Source: Thalassotalea psychrophila
GTDB taxonomy: Bacteria > Pseudomonadota > Gammaproteobacteria > Enterobacterales > Alteromonadaceae
Length of the DNA: 64,000 bases
Assembly (NCBI RefSeq): GCF_031583595.1
Contig: NZ_CP134145.1
Coordinates: 3,100,001 to 3,164,000 of the forward strand
Direction: 5' to 3'
Part shown: one piece after another, positions 56,726 to 63,948 of the stretch
How the letters are laid out: each line of letters opens with the position of its first letter
How positions within the stretch are numbered: the stretch's first letter is position 1
Translations under genes and position numbers: made by a program
The notes under the pieces: model-generated
The model's database searches: none
Told to the model about the DNA's origin: nothing
What the model saw: the letters and a program-made list of their open reading frames with translations, nothing else

Positions 56726-56815
56726 ACCCACATTTTTTTATTCACAAAGTCCCTTTAATATTACTTCAGCTACTGAGTACATAGGTGTTCAGAGTCTATT
56801 TATTAAGGTATTAAA

Positions 56816-57010
56816 ATGAATAAAATCATCCGAATTAAAGAAGTAACTTCACGTACAGGCTTATCAAAATCGTATATTTACGCCTTAGCAAAGGAAGATA
56901 AATTCCCCAAGAGCATCAGGCTAATTAAAGGCGGAGCAGCTGTTGGTTGGCTAGAATCAAGCATAAATGATTGGATTTCTGACTGTATAGCTAATCAAGA
57001 AAATGCTTAA
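56816..57010 (+). CDS. AlpA-family DNA-binding regulator/excisionase
   Basis: A 64-residue winged-HTH protein: IRIKEVTSRTGLSKSYIYALAKEDKFPKSIRL then GWLESSINDWI is the AlpA pattern (MerR-like fold). AlpA proteins activate integrase genes or act as excisionases in P4-like elements and islands. AAGG lies 8 bases before the ATG. Confidence 0.88.
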   Translation: MNKIIRIKEVTSRTGLSKSYIYALAKEDKFPKSIRLIKGGAAVGWLESSINDWISDCIANQENA

Positions 57011-57306
57011 CAATGATGCATTACCAGTAGCTTAACTACGTGTACAGGTGAAGTCATACTTGTACTAGAAGTTACTGCCAGATGTACCCGTAGTTGTCGG
57101 TCTGGCAGTCAATACTGTCGTTCAATTTTCGAACAAAGGAGTGCATAACACAACTAGGTAATATTAATAGTAGTGTTATGCACCTTGAAGTAGTGCATTT
57201 ATGCACTCTAAAAACCGTAAATGTACTACTTACGCACTGAACCATTAAACTTTAGTGCATTAGTAGCGCATAACATTAACCAATTCAATAAGATAAGAGA
57301 ATAAAC
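57011..57306 (+). promoter_or_regulatory. Palindrome-rich leader of the ParB-like gene
   Basis: Three kinds of structure. A hairpin CTGCCAGA / TCTGGCAG (57075-57108) holds TACCCGTAGTT in its loop. GTGCATAACAC (57141-57151) faces its reverse complement GTGTTATGCAC (57173-57183). AGTGCAT-TT-ATGCACT (57192-57207) is a compact palindrome, with further GTGCAT (57255) and GCGCATAAC (57267). Six GTGCAT half-sites in ~130 bp suggest an operator or iteron cluster for an island-encoded protein. Confidence 0.65.
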
Positions 57307-58029
57307 ATGAGAGAAATAAAAGAACTGAAAATTGGTGAAGTTTTTCCAATCAATGAGAAGCTTGCAGGGATTGTCCCAATGGCTATTCCTGTAGAACAGG
57401 AAGCTTTAACAATTAATATAAAAGAGAATGGTTTAAGAGAGTCTGTAGTACTGTGGAGAGGAGATATTGTAGATGGGCGATGCAGACAAAAAGCCTGTAC
57501 ATTAGCACGTGTTGCTGTAAGAGCTAAATACCTAGATGACGATCTTACTGAAGAAGATGTGTCTACATTCGTCAAATCTGTAAACACAAGAAGAAATCTT
57601 ACAACAGCTCAAAAGATAATGGTGGCGAGTAAAGAATCATTTAGAGAAGGTTCTAAGTCTTTAACCGATATAGCTAAATCATGGGCTATAGGTAGAAGGA
57701 CACTTACTATGGCTAACTACATGTCCAAAGCTAGACCTGAATTTATAGAACCGTTGTTGAATGGCTTAACAGTTCATATTGTTGATGCTAAAGGTAACCA
57801 AGCACAGACTAATAAAATTTCAGCTATTTACGCTCACATCAAACGAGAAGAAGAGGATGTTACAGAAGTACCAAGTCATGAGTGGAGTGCTAATGAAAAT
57901 ATCCATACACAAGCTGGACGTGACTGGTTTTATGAGTTTATTAAAGAGACTGGTACAACTAATGTAAAAGTAATGATGGAGTTAGTCGTTAGAGCAAATG
58001 ACAAGTTCAAAGATGACAACACACAGTAA
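57307..58029 (+). CDS. ParB/sulfiredoxin-like domain protein
   Basis: A 240-residue protein. The N-terminal ParB-like domain is visible as LTINIKENGLRESVVLWRGDIVDGRCRQKA (residues 38-67). The middle part reads like the ParB HTH linker (LTTAQKIMVASKESF, SLTDIAKSWAIGRRTLTMANYM, a helix-turn-helix). The C-terminus is acidic and unrecognised. Free-standing ParB-like proteins of islands act as regulators, nucleases or partition-type DNA binders. No ParA partner is present, so partition is unlikely. Confidence 0.8.
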   Translation: MREIKELKIGEVFPINEKLAGIVPMAIPVEQEALTINIKENGLRESVVLWRGDIVDGRCRQKACTLARVAVRAKYLDDDLTEEDVSTFVKSVNTRRNLTTAQKIMVASKESFREGSKSLTDIAKSWAIGRRTLTMANYMSKARPEFIEPLLNGLTVHIVDAKGNQAQTNKISAIYAHIKREEEDVTEVPSHEWSANENIHTQAGRDWFYEFIKETGTTNVKVMMELVVRANDKFKDDNTQ

Positions 58030-58667
58030 TACCTCACTTACCCGTAGTTAAGCTGGTACACGCTTAGCGGTAATTATAGCTACGGGCACTATTGGTTATT
58101 GTTTGATTTATTGAAGATGTTCATAGTCCAAATGATTTTGAGCTAGCAAGTAAAGAATTAAAATGGTTGCTTAACTAAGGGTGCTGAATTTAGTTGAACA
58201 GATCATTCTGCTACTTAGTAGTTATGTGTGTAAGTCAGTGTAGGTAAAATATCTACGCTAAATCCCCTTTACTTGTACTTAATGCCTATTTCATTCGGCC
58301 TTCATTACAACTAGGGGGGGATGGTCAATACCCCTATAGGGCGTAAAGGAAGTACCTCAGTAAGAGTAAATGAAGCCATATTTCAACATGGCGGTTTGTG
58401 TACTTTTATGTACGTTTTGGTTTAAGTGTACTTTGACGTTATTAGTTCACTTATAAAGGCCTTGAAGATTCGGCTAGTAGCCACCTAACCCGTAACCCCT
58501 TAACACTACCTGTCGTACCATGAGCAGAAATTGAGCAAACTAACCTACGAATGAATGAGCTTGCGAAGCAAGTGAATGAAATGAGTAGTTAGTGAAGCGA
58601 AATGTTCTGTGAAATGGTAAGTAAAGGAAGTGTTTAAAAGCCAAATGCTAATGAAAAAAATAAATAT
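58030..58667. other. Non-coding stretch of the island with a CCCGTAG hairpin
   Basis: CCCGTAG (58041-58047) pairs with CTACGGG (58080-58086) across a 32-bp loop with TTAAGCT and TTAGCGG. 58111-58178 reads 22 codons ending ELKWLLN and TAA without a start, perhaps a gene tail. Further right are GC-rich runs near 58314 and short direct repeats (GAATGA). The inverted repeat at 58668 ends the stretch. Confidence 0.55.
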
Positions 58668-58692
58668 TTGGCTCTATTAGCGTTAATTGTTG
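58668..58692. repeat. Left copy of the 25/26-bp inverted repeat
   Basis: Contains GGCTCTATTAGCGTTAATTG; its reverse complement, with one extra A, lies at 60629-60654. An overlapping hairpin AGCCAAAT / ATTTGGCT ends inside it. Confidence 0.85.
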
Positions 58693-58853
58693 ATCTATAA
58701 ATCCAGCAGTCAAACACCCTGCTATTGTTAATTGACAAAGTGAGGAATATCAGTAGGATAAACTTAAGTCAGCGGACGGTTAACTTCCGCTTTGAGCGAA
58801 CAGCAGTCGTAGACAACTCTGAAATATTAAAAAAATATGGATATACCTTGGCA

Positions 58854-59144
58854 ATGAAAAAATCAGTTTGGATTAAAAGGTTTATTGCTATATTGGTTTT
58901 ATCAATAGTAGGTTATTTTCTATTTCTACATGCAGCAATGAGTTCTGATATGGCACCAGAGTTAGCATGGTATTATCAACTAGAAATGTTTGTAGCTGGT
59001 CTGTTTTGGTGGCCTGCCTCTATATACCTTGGCTTAAGAAAACTTATTGACCCAAGTTATGGTATGTTGGGATTTGAATTATGGTTGTTCCAATTTTTAG
59101 GGTACTTCGCAATGTTCAAACTATACGATAAATATAAAAATTAA
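58854..59144 (+). CDS. Small membrane protein of unknown function (island)
   Basis: A 97-residue protein with three hydrophobic segments (FIAILVLSIVGYFLF, LFWWPASIYLGL, LFQFLGYFAMF). I start at the ATG at 58854; the frame is open to 58725, but that part covers the GAGCGA repeat. No family recognised. Confidence 0.55.
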   Translation: MKKSVWIKRFIAILVLSIVGYFLFLHAAMSSDMAPELAWYYQLEMFVAGLFWWPASIYLGLRKLIDPSYGMLGFELWLFQFLGYFAMFKLYDKYKN

Positions 59145-59193
59145 CTCGGTCTCTTATGAGCGAGCAGCGGTCGTTGGCAACATTAGTAAATAT

Positions 59194-59469
59194 ATGAATA
59201 AGCAAGAATCAAAACTAACTCAGTGGGCTATTGAATTTTTGTGGCTAGCTATTCCGTTTGGAGTATATATTGAGTCTAAAAGCTATATTTACCTTTTCAT
59301 GCTGCCTTTATGTTTGTCATGTGTGATTTTTGGTAGGCTAAAAATTAGAGCTAAATCCGATGCAATTATTGAGCATGAAAAAATAATTAAATACTCGAAG
59401 TATGAATGGCAGTCTGGTTTTATGGTTTTTGTACTGACTGCTGGGATTTATATCTTTAATATGATTTAA
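59194..59469 (+). CDS. Small membrane protein of unknown function (island)
   Basis: A 91-residue protein with three hydrophobic segments separated by a basic loop (GRLKIRAKSDAIIEHEKIIKY). No strong ribosome-binding site. A GAGCGA element ends about 30 bases upstream. It is followed 86 bp later by the Rieske-like gene. Confidence 0.5.
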   Translation: MNKQESKLTQWAIEFLWLAIPFGVYIESKSYIYLFMLPLCLSCVIFGRLKIRAKSDAIIEHEKIIKYSKYEWQSGFMVFVLTAGIYIFNMI

Positions 59470-59554
59470 GATGTTGACCTTAGTATTTCTAATATCAAGG
59501 TCGGCAAAGAGCGATATATAGTCATTCACAATGATTAAAATACATAAAGGATTT

Positions 59555-60532
59555 ATGAAATATTTAACCTATATTTGTTTGATTTTCTGTTTGGCAGTTA
59601 ATGCAAATGAGAAAAGCGATTTAGAAATAAATTTAGCAAAATTAACTGAAGGAAGTCATTTAAGGGTTGAGTGGTATGGGTTACCTGTTCTTATTCTTAA
59701 GCCTAGCAAAATTCAACTAAATTCAATAAATGACAATGAAATTAATCTATCAACGAGCCAACTAGATACCGCTTTTCAATATTTTGCCAAGACCAGCGGC
59801 AATATAAAAGCTAGCATATTGTATGACTCTACGATTTCGGCATACGAAGAAGAGTTGGCAGTAAATCCTTATCCATTGATAGTGCTACTTGGCATTAACC
59901 CTATTGGAGGGTGCGCTATTAGCGCAAGTAATCAAAGAAATTATTTGAAAGATCCATGTAGGCAGTCTACTTATTCGCTAGATGGGAGAATGAGCGATTC
60001 AAATGGCTCGCTTCCTGCGAATCTCTTTATACCGCCTTTTTCAGTGGTTGATGATACTTTAATAATTAAAGCTCCAGAGTTAGTTAACTTTAAAGATTTT
60101 TCTCCTGATATAATGGCAATGAATGTGCCAAATAAAACTAAATTTTGGGATTCTATTTCTTGGGATAAGTTAGATGTTCTAAAGGAGTTAGTTAGTAAAG
60201 ATGCTGCATTACTAACTGCTAAAACGAGTGTAAATTGCAATGCTTTACATGTCGCTTCAGGAAAGTCACCTGAGCTACTTAGCTATTTAATTAGTAAAGG
60301 GGTTTCCACTACTCACATTTGTGATAACGGGTACACTTCTCTAATGATTTCTCTCATGACTAGGGATATTCAAAATGCAAAGATATTACTGGCACATGGT
60401 GCGAAAATAGACGCTTATTGCGAGAATGATAACTGTGCTAAATCGCTCAAAGATTACTTATATTCAGATCTTAGGTATACGGCAGAATATACGGAAAAGT
60501 TAATTGAATCCCTAAAAAAAGAAAACAACTGA
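59555..60532 (+). CDS. Exported protein: Rieske-like domain without Fe-S ligands, plus ankyrin repeats
   Basis: A 325-residue protein starting at ATG 59555 (AAAGG five bases upstream). Residues 1-20 are a Sec signal ending VNA. Residues 25-170 follow the bc1 Rieske subunit: GSHLRVEWYGLPVLILK matches the VkWrGkPV strand, NPYPLIVLLGIN the strand before the first ligand loop, and YSLDGRM...LPANLFIPPFSVVDDTLIIK the CPCHGSxYD...NLxVPPY end. The ligand loops read N115-P-I-G-G-C120 for CTHLGC, and D133-P-C135-R136 for CPCH. So all four Fe-S ligands are replaced, while the two disulfide Cys remain. Residues 190-300 form about three ankyrin repeats (NALHVASGKSPELLSYLISKG, TSLMISLMTRDIQNAKILLAHGA). Confidence 0.7.
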   Translation: MKYLTYICLIFCLAVNANEKSDLEINLAKLTEGSHLRVEWYGLPVLILKPSKIQLNSINDNEINLSTSQLDTAFQYFAKTSGNIKASILYDSTISAYEEELAVNPYPLIVLLGINPIGGCAISASNQRNYLKDPCRQSTYSLDGRMSDSNGSLPANLFIPPFSVVDDTLIIKAPELVNFKDFSPDIMAMNVPNKTKFWDSISWDKLDVLKELVSKDAALLTAKTSVNCNALHVASGKSPELLSYLISKGVSTTHICDNGYTSLMISLMTRDIQNAKILLAHGAKIDAYCENDNCAKSLKDYLYSDLRYTAEYTEKLIESLKKENN

Positions 60533-60628
60533 CCGACAGCTAATGGCACTTAAGAGACGGATGAGGATCAACGGGTTTACTACCAAGAAAAGTCATTTTT
60601 ACATCATGGCGACTATATAGTCAGTCAC

Positions 60629-60654
60629 CAACAATTAACGCTAATTAGAGCCAA
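60629..60654. repeat. Right copy of the 25/26-bp inverted repeat
   Basis: CAACAATTAACGCTAATTAG followed by AGCCAA; the reverse complement of 58668-58692 with one extra base. Together the copies bracket a 1.96-kb block with three genes. Confidence 0.85.
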
Positions 60655-60689
60655 AAAATTTATACTTACTACTTTGTATATCAGCTGTT

Positions 60690-60813
60690 AACGGTAAGTA
60701 TAACTACGGGTATATGTGCGGTATGTCTTACAGTATGAGTGGCTACCTTCTAGACCGTAGTTAAGCTAGTTGTCAGAAGCTGATACTAGCTGCTAGCGGA
60801 ACTCATAACTACG
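60690..60813. other. Nested CCGTAGTT hairpin in the island
   Basis: CGTAGTTA (60756-60763) pairs with TAACTACG (60806-60813). Just inside, AGCTAGT (60764-60770) pairs with ACTAGCT (60785-60791). Another AACTACGGG lies near 60700. Same motif family as the hairpins at 57085 and 58041. Confidence 0.7.
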
Positions 60814-60846
60814 TACAATATGCGCCCTCTTGTACCGACCATAAAC

Positions 60847-60957
60847 AACTAACGCCCTGTTAAGGGACAAATTGTAGTTGGCTAAAATTGTGAACGGAGT
60901 GAAACAGCCAACTGTTTTTTGTCCTTGTTTAATTTCTTGTTTAATTTCTTGTTAGGT
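60847..60957 (-). other. attC site 1 (integron-type cassette recombination site)
   Basis: Read on the minus strand it starts ACCTAAC (60957-60951) and ends GTTAGTT (60853-60847). Internal complementary arms are AGTTGGCT / AGCCAACT and GGACAAA / TTTGTCC. The stop codon of the cassette gene overlaps the first box. Size 111 bp. Layout and sequence match chromosomal-integron attC sites. Confidence 0.85.
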
Positions 60958-61659
60958 CTCTTTACTCTTAAGTAAATAAGAAAACAGACCTTCTATACTT
61001 CCTGCCTGCAATAGTATTTTTGGAAATACTTGCATAAAAACCCCAGAGGATTCATAAAAATCAGTAACAATATTAAATACCACTTTTGCATTTAAATACT
61101 GGATTGTATTTAGCTGTAGTAAAGCATCTGAATTACGATGAGCTATAATATTATTTCTTTCAAAGCGGAGTTGTTTAGCCGCCTTTTCTCTAGATTTACG
61201 CAACAACTTTAACGAGTTAAATAATTCTTTCTGTAGCTTTTCTTCTACGGAAGACTGAATAAGTAGCTCCTTCAAATTTTTACTATTCGCCTTACTCATA
61301 TCCCATTCATAGATAGTGAGTAAAATAATCCTTAAGGAAAGTAACCTTTTCCATTCGTCATGGTGTGTAAGAGCATCAATTTTAACAGTTTGGATGTCTT
61401 TTTCAGCAATGAGAAAGAACAAGCCTAAATTCATTAAGATTTGTACGCACTCATTTTCACTATTTCGTGCTCTGACTATTTCTTTTTTAAACGTCTTCAA
61501 AGTATCAGTTAAAACACGATTTTTCTTCCTTTCCTTGATAGACAGCGACACTCTAGAATAAAAACGAGTAACACTCATAAAGTACTTACTGTACTTTATT
61601 TGAAAATATCTTGTTCTCACCGAAAGAGGTGCTTCTGCGATACTTTCATATTTAGGCAT
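60952..61659 (-). CDS. Cassette-encoded helical protein with HEPN-like motif
   Basis: A 235-residue mostly helical protein. I start at ATG 61659 (AAAGGA 9 bases upstream), since an upstream ATG at 61701 lies inside attC2. No membrane helix or signal. Near the C-terminus R168-N-N-I-I-A-H174 followed by RNSDALL has the R-x4-6-H form of HEPN ribonucleases and resembles AbiU2-type 'RNxxxAHR' segments. Cassette-borne HEPN proteins often act in toxin-antitoxin or phage defence. This is motif-level evidence only. The gene occupies nearly all of its cassette and ends within attC1. Confidence 0.6.
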   Translation of the reverse strand: MPKYESIAEAPLSVRTRYFQIKYSKYFMSVTRFYSRVSLSIKERKKNRVLTDTLKTFKKEIVRARNSENECVQILMNLGLFFLIAEKDIQTVKIDALTHHDEWKRLLSLRIILLTIYEWDMSKANSKNLKELLIQSSVEEKLQKELFNSLKLLRKSREKAAKQLRFERNNIIAHRNSDALLQLNTIQYLNAKVVFNIVTDFYESSGVFMQVFPKILLQAGSIEGLFSYLLKSKET

Positions 61660-61677
61660 AGAGAAGATTCCTTTGAG

Positions 61678-61780
61678 ACCTAACGCCCACTTAAGGGGCA
61701 AAATAGAGTTGGCTTAAATAAGTGAACGTAGTGAGCAAAAAGCCAACTGTTTTTTGTCCTTATTAATTAGCTTGTTAGGC
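61678..61780 (-). other. attC site 2
   Basis: 103 bp. On the minus strand it runs from GCCTAAC (61780-61774) to GTTAGGT (61684-61678). It shares AAGGACAAAAAACAGTTGGC with attC1 and has the same complementary arms (AGTTGGCT / AGCCAACT). The stop of the next gene overlaps its first box. Confidence 0.87.
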
Positions 61781-62131
61781 TTTAATTTTCACCCTATAGG
61801 TAAAAGTATGTGCTGCCATTCCAAGTGTGTTATTTGGGAATTTTTCACAGTATGTTTTGATAAAACCTAAATATTCACTTTCTTCTATATCTCGAACTGC
61901 CCAATCGCTGTACATTGCAAAAGAGCCTACCCATCCTTTTAGCCAACGTTTATAGATTTCATTCATCAGTACAGTTTGTTCTGCTGTTTGATCTAATTTG
62001 TTATAAAAATCACAGGAAGTAGTTGCAACACCTGAAGGTAAATTCATTGACTTGTTCTGACTCCAATAATCTGTTCCATCGGCGAAAACAGAGAATGAAA
62101 AGAGGGATAGTACGAATAATAGTGATTTCAA
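61775..62131 (-). CDS. Cassette-encoded small exported protein
   Basis: A 118-residue protein with TTG start (AAGGA upstream). Residues 1-17 are a signal peptide ending VFA. The mature part has two Cys (TTSCDFYNKL and KTYCEKFPNN) that probably form a disulfide, with helices between. The pattern YC...P...L..AA recalls HdeA/Rap1a-like small periplasmic proteins, but I cannot assign it. It ends within attC2. Confidence 0.6.
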   Translation of the reverse strand: MKSLLFVLSLFSFSVFADGTDYWSQNKSMNLPSGVATTSCDFYNKLDQTAEQTVLMNEIYKRWLKGWVGSFAMYSDWAVRDIEESEYLGFIKTYCEKFPNNTLGMAAHTFTYRVKIKA

Positions 62132-62149
62132 AGTTCATCCTTTTTTAAA

Positions 62150-62225
62150 GCCTAACAGCTTATTAGACGGGAAAAAATCCTTTTAAATACAATTCATATA
62201 CCGTCTGATTTTTATCAGATATAAA
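62150..62225 (-). other. Degenerate attC or attI-like boundary
   Basis: On the minus strand the R' box GTTAGGC (62156-62150) precedes the second cassette gene. CAGACGG / CCGTCTA arms lie beside it, but no clear opposite box was found. Confidence 0.4.
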
Positions 62226-62566
62226 TAAAATTAACTAAATAACATAAGTATATCAAGTGTTTATTGATTTAGTTTGATAGGCCTTCGGGAAAAGCGTGTT
62301 TTAAACTCGTTTTCTCTGGTGAAAGCGTGCAAATACATAGTATTGAAAAATTTTGCTTATACAATGCCAAATAATCATTAGAAAATATATGGGTAAAATT
62401 ATTAGGCTAATGTATGGAAAGCGCACCAAGGGAACATATATATTAGTGGCACAACTAATGTAGTTGTCCACTCACCTGTAACCTTAAATAAAATTATGGG
62501 GTTCTGATCTTTGATCAGGTTCGATTAATTTTATATGAGGTAGATTTTTATAGTAACGTGAATATT
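62226..62566. other. AT-rich right end of the island
   Basis: No gene seen. A short inverted repeat TGATC-TT-TGATCA occurs near 62509. Possibly remains of further cassettes or integrase-binding sequence. Confidence 0.4.
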
Positions 62567-62586
62567 TGACGGTCTTCTTGACGGTT
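62567..62586 (+). promoter_or_regulatory. Right arm-type sites of the integrase
   Basis: TGACGGTCTT (62567-62576) and TGACGGTT (62579-62586), spaced 12 bp start to start as at the left border and in the same orientation, about 56 bp from the right core. Confidence 0.7.
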
Positions 62587-62603
62587 CAGAAAGTATCAGG
62601 CAT

Positions 62604-62630
62604 AAAAAAACCCCTTAAAAACAGAGGTTT
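62604..62630 (-). terminator. Terminator of tRNA-Ser, carried by the island
   Basis: On the minus strand AAACCTCT pairs with AGGGGTTT (one U-G pair), followed by T residues, 13 bp past the tRNA 3' end. It lies inside the island border, so the island supplies the tRNA's terminator. Confidence 0.75.
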
Positions 62631-62642
62631 ATCTATAATATA

Positions 62643-62732
62643 TGGCGGTGAGTATGAGATTCGAACTCATGTTAGGGATAAACCTAAACTCGCTTTCCAA
62701 GCGAGCGCCTTCAGCCGCTCAGCCAACTCACC
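62643..62732 (-). tRNA. tRNA-Ser (anticodon GGA)
   Basis: 90 nt with encoded CCA. The acceptor stem GGTGAGT pairs with ACTCACC followed by GCCA. The anticodon loop TTGGAAA sits on a GCTCGC / GCGAGT stem, reading UCC/UCU codons. There is a long variable arm, as in all tRNA-Ser, and TTCGAAT in the T loop. Its last 15 bases form the island attachment core. Confidence 0.95.
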
Positions 62733-62889
62733 TAATTTTTTAATTGATCCTGAAACAAGTTCAGGAAATCGAAATATACCAAAGGAAATATCTCGATAAG
62801 CCGCGTATGTTAGGGAATTATTTACACATACGCAAGCACAAATAGTTGTTTGTTTTACTATTTGTACTTTTTATCAACAATCTAAATGT

Positions 62890-63948
62890 TTAAGTATTGT
62901 TTGTTTGCGCAAGTTTTAAACTAGCTGAGAAATCAAGCATACGGCCAAGTGACTTTAATGCACCTTCTCGTAGCTCATTATCAACAAAGATCTCTCTTCC
63001 TTCACCATCAATTAATGAGTCGTGAATTGCTTTTAAGCCGTTCATAGCCATCCAAGGACAGTGTGCACAGCTTCTACAGGTTGCGCCTTCGCCAGCCGTT
63101 GGAGCTTCGAAGAATTCTTTGTCTGGACAAAGCTGTTGCATCTTGTAGAAAATACCGCGATCGGTGGCCACGATAAATTTTTGGTTGGGCATATCTTGCG
63201 CAGCTTTAATTAACTGACTCGTTGAGCCTACAGCATCAGCAAGGGCTACAACATCTAATGGTGATTCAGGATGAACTAATACCGCAGCATCAGGGTGTAA
63301 TGCTTTCATGTCGTTAAGCGCTTTGGTTTTAAATTCATCATGAACAATACAAGCGCCATCCCACATGATCATGTCTGCATCAGTTTGCTTTTCGATATAT
63401 GCGCCAAGATGCTTATCTGGGCCCCACAAGATTGTTTCGCCCTGCTCGTCTAAGTGCTCAACAATTTCTAAAGCACAAGATGATGTTACTATCCAATCAG
63501 CTCGCGCTTTAACCGCTGTTGATGTATTAGCGTATACAACTACAGTGCGCTCTGGATGCTGATCACAGAAGTTATTAAACTCTTCAATAGGACAACCTAA
63601 ATCTAAAGAGCATGTTGCTTCTAAAGTAGGCATTAATACGGTTTTATGTGGGGTTAGAACTTTTGCCGTTTCGCCCATAAACTTAACACCAGCAACGATT
63701 AAAGTTGTTGCGGGGTGCTCTTTACCAAATCGAGCCATTTCTAGAGAGTCAGCAACACAACCGCCAGTTTCTTCAGCTAATGCTTGAATTTCTGGATCGG
63801 TGTAGTAATGGGCAACTAGTACCGCATTTTTGTCGATTAATAGCTGCTTAATTTTCGCTTTATAATCGGCTTTATCAGCCTCAGTTAATGGCGCTGGTTT
63901 GGCTGGAAAAGTATAATCAAAATCGACAGCTAAGGTTGTTTCTAACAT
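62890..63948 (-). CDS. nadA: Quinolinate synthase A
   Basis: A 352-residue [4Fe-4S] enzyme that condenses iminoaspartate (from NadB) with dihydroxyacetone phosphate to quinolinate in NAD synthesis. Three repeated domains, with cluster Cys in [14 protein letters not shown] or the [10 protein letters not shown] region, [13 protein letters not shown], and [15 protein letters not shown]. The [16 protein letters not shown] segment is the substrate-binding part of domain 1. Length matches E. coli NadA (347). Only 52 bp upstream are in the window. Confidence 0.96.
   Translation of the reverse strand: MLETTLAVDFDYTFPAKPAPLTEADKADYKAKIKQLLIDKNAVLVAHYYTDPEIQALAEETGGCVADSLEMARFGKEHPATTLIVAGVKFMGETAKVLTPHKTVLMPTLEATCSLDLGCPIEEFNNFCDQHPERTVVVYANTSTAVKARADWIVTSSCALEIVEHLDEQGETILWGPDKHLGAYIEKQTDADMIMWDGACIVHDEFKTKALNDMKALHPDAAVLVHPESPLDVVALADAVGSTSQLIKAAQDMPNQKFIVATDRGIFYKMQQLCPDKEFFEAPTAGEGATCRSCAHCPWMAMNGLKAIHDSLIDGEGREIFVDNELREGALKSLGRMLDFSASLKLAQTNNT

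Larger units (their letters stand above)
58786..59524 (+). repeat. GAGCGA element, island copies
   Basis: Cores at 58794-58799, 59158-59163 and 59509-59514, each 30-54 bases before a start codon. Flanks follow the same pattern as in the 32.6-35.2 kb cluster, e.g. CTCTTATGAGCGAGCAGCGGTCG at 59151-59173. Confidence 0.7.
54416..62657. mobile_element. tRNA-Ser genomic island, ~8.2 kb
   Basis: Bounded by a 16-bp direct repeat, ATGGCGGTGAGTATGA, at 54416-54431 and 62642-62657. The right copy is the 3' end of an intact tRNA-Ser gene. A tyrosine integrase is the first gene inside the left border. The content is a typical int-alpA-ParB-like set plus unknown genes and two integron-type cassettes. No structural phage, conjugation or replication-initiator genes were seen. 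Confidence 0.85.

Noticed and set aside
57307..58029. Plasmid-type partition system
   Set aside because: No ParA or replication initiator nearby; the ParB-like domain alone is common in islands as a regulator or nuclease-like protein.
58111..58178. Short gene in the island gap
   Set aside because: Only 22 codons open, no start codon or ribosome-binding site; at best a decayed gene tail.
62566..62799. 77-codon plus-strand frame across the tRNA-Ser gene
   Set aside because: It runs through the tRNA on the opposite strand and through the attachment core; no protein-like features.
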